DNA from: Myxococcales bacterium
GTDB taxonomy: Bacteria; Myxococcota; Myxococcia; Myxococcales; Myxococcaceae
DNA: 50,950 bases
NCBI GenBank assembly: GCA_030681895.1
Contig: JAUXRI010000170.1
Span: forward strand, 1-50,950
Direction of reading: 5' to 3'
Of this stretch, positions 50,632 to 50,950 are shown piece after piece. Position 1 is the first letter of the stretch. Every line of letters starts with the position of its first letter. Below the pieces are notes generated by a model that was not told the DNA's origin, ran no database searches, and saw only the letters and a list, made by a program, of their open reading frames with translations. The translations under genes and the position numbers were made by a program.

Positions 50632-50950
50632 TCAGTTCGCGCCGGGGAACGACGTCACGTACTTGATCTTCACGTCCGGGAACGAGGTCACGAACTGCAC
50701 CTTCGTGTCCGGGAAAGAGGTGACGAACTGCCACTTGCCGCACGAGTCGGGGAACGAAGTGACCTTCTGGACCTTCACGTCCGGGAAGCTCGAGACCTCC
50801 TGCACCTTCACATCGGGGAAGCTCGTGACGACCTGGATCTTCCCGTACAGCTTCTTGCCGTTGAAGGTGCAGCTGCCCTTGTTGAACGAGCCACCGGCGT
50901 CGGCGCGCAGCGAGGTGACGACTCCGGCGACCGCGATGACGGCGAGCAAC
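50632..50950 (-). CDS. Small secreted VTSFPD-repeat protein (start outside the window)
   Basis: The frame is open to the right edge, so the start is missing, probably by only a few residues: the visible part starts inside a signal-peptide hydrophobic core (LLAVIAVAGVV). After SFNKGSCTFNGKKLYGK come six copies of an 11-residue unit close to KVQVVTSFPDV. Regular spacing of Val, Phe and Pro suggests a stacked beta structure. A CGKWQ insert interrupts the series, and its Cys may pair with the one in GSC. It is the first visible gene of the trypsin-caspase-CsgG-like operon. Similar short-repeat secreted proteins are familiar to me from Bacteroidetes, but their function is not. Confidence 0.8.
   Translation of the reverse strand, partial: LLAVIAVAGVVTSLRADAGGSFNKGSCTFNGKKLYGKIQVVTSFPDVKVQEVSSFPDVKVQKVTSFPDSCGKWQFVTSFPDTKVQFVTSFPDVKIKYVTSFPGAN
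50635..50841 (-). repeat. Tandem 33-bp repeats encoding VTSFPD units
   Basis: Six in-frame units, mostly 33 bases long, code for V-T/S-S-F-P-D/G-containing 11-mers. The first clear unit is 50809-50841. The units differ at synonymous third positions, so the amino-acid repeat is kept while the DNA has drifted. That indicates selection on the protein rather than a recent duplication. Confidence 0.85.

Overview
The window is GC-rich, densely packed DNA from a Gram-negative bacterium that I place in the Myxococcota (myxobacteria or close relatives). The main reasons are a long run of genes matching the Myxococcus gliding-motility/spore-coat (Glt/Nfs) envelope machinery, outer-membrane beta-barrels, many TPR and cysteine-rich lipoproteins, and two proteins ending in the TonB-like tail common in myxobacterial envelope proteins. 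No rRNA, tRNA, insertion sequence, prophage or CRISPR array was seen.

Left part (1-15.7 kb, + strand): a solitary rplC (ribosomal protein L3), a cysteine-rich lipoprotein, a von Willebrand A (VWA) lipoprotein, two outer-membrane beta-barrels, a TPR protein, a large TPR protein, a TPR lipoprotein, a small periplasmic protein, and an FHA/TM/TonB-tail protein. From the first beta-barrel onward the order is gltB-A-C-D-E-F-G. These genes occupy two loci (G1 and G2) in Myxococcus xanthus, but here they are contiguous, and a clear intrinsic terminator lies at the C/D junction. The motor genes aglRQS and gltH/I/J are not in the window. A strong terminator closes the block.

Central part (15.9-38.6 kb): acyl-CoA dehydrogenase, a hypothetical protein and the GTPase meaB form an operon. 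It is followed by a 28-bp Xer recombination (dif-like) site at 19110-19137, which may mark the replication terminus. Next to it lie decayed scraps of the neighbouring PilZ gene. Housekeeping and envelope genes follow: PilZ, nadD, a metallophosphoesterase-fold protein lacking its usual histidines, a NamZ-type muramidase, TPR proteins, mutS2, a dihydrouridine synthase, RNase R, an outer-membrane protein, a protein with a histone-H1-like tail, moeA, ribA, a metallo-beta-lactamase-fold hydrolase, DedA and a cyclic-nucleotide-binding protein.

Right part (38.7-50.95 kb): an unusual cell-envelope protease island. It holds two caspase-like proteins (one secreted, one membrane-anchored), a trypsin-like lipoprotein with calcium-loop repeats, two CsgG-like secreted proteins, a DUF4145-like/TM/TPR protein, a divergently transcribed protein with a CorA-like two-helix membrane end, and a small secreted protein of VTSFPD repeats. 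The membrane-anchored caspase and the CorA-like protein share a homologous cytoplasmic domain ending in a PWY...GTRL motif, which suggests one signalling or defence-like system that works across the inner membrane on periplasmic proteases. This is the best candidate for a poorly described system in the window.
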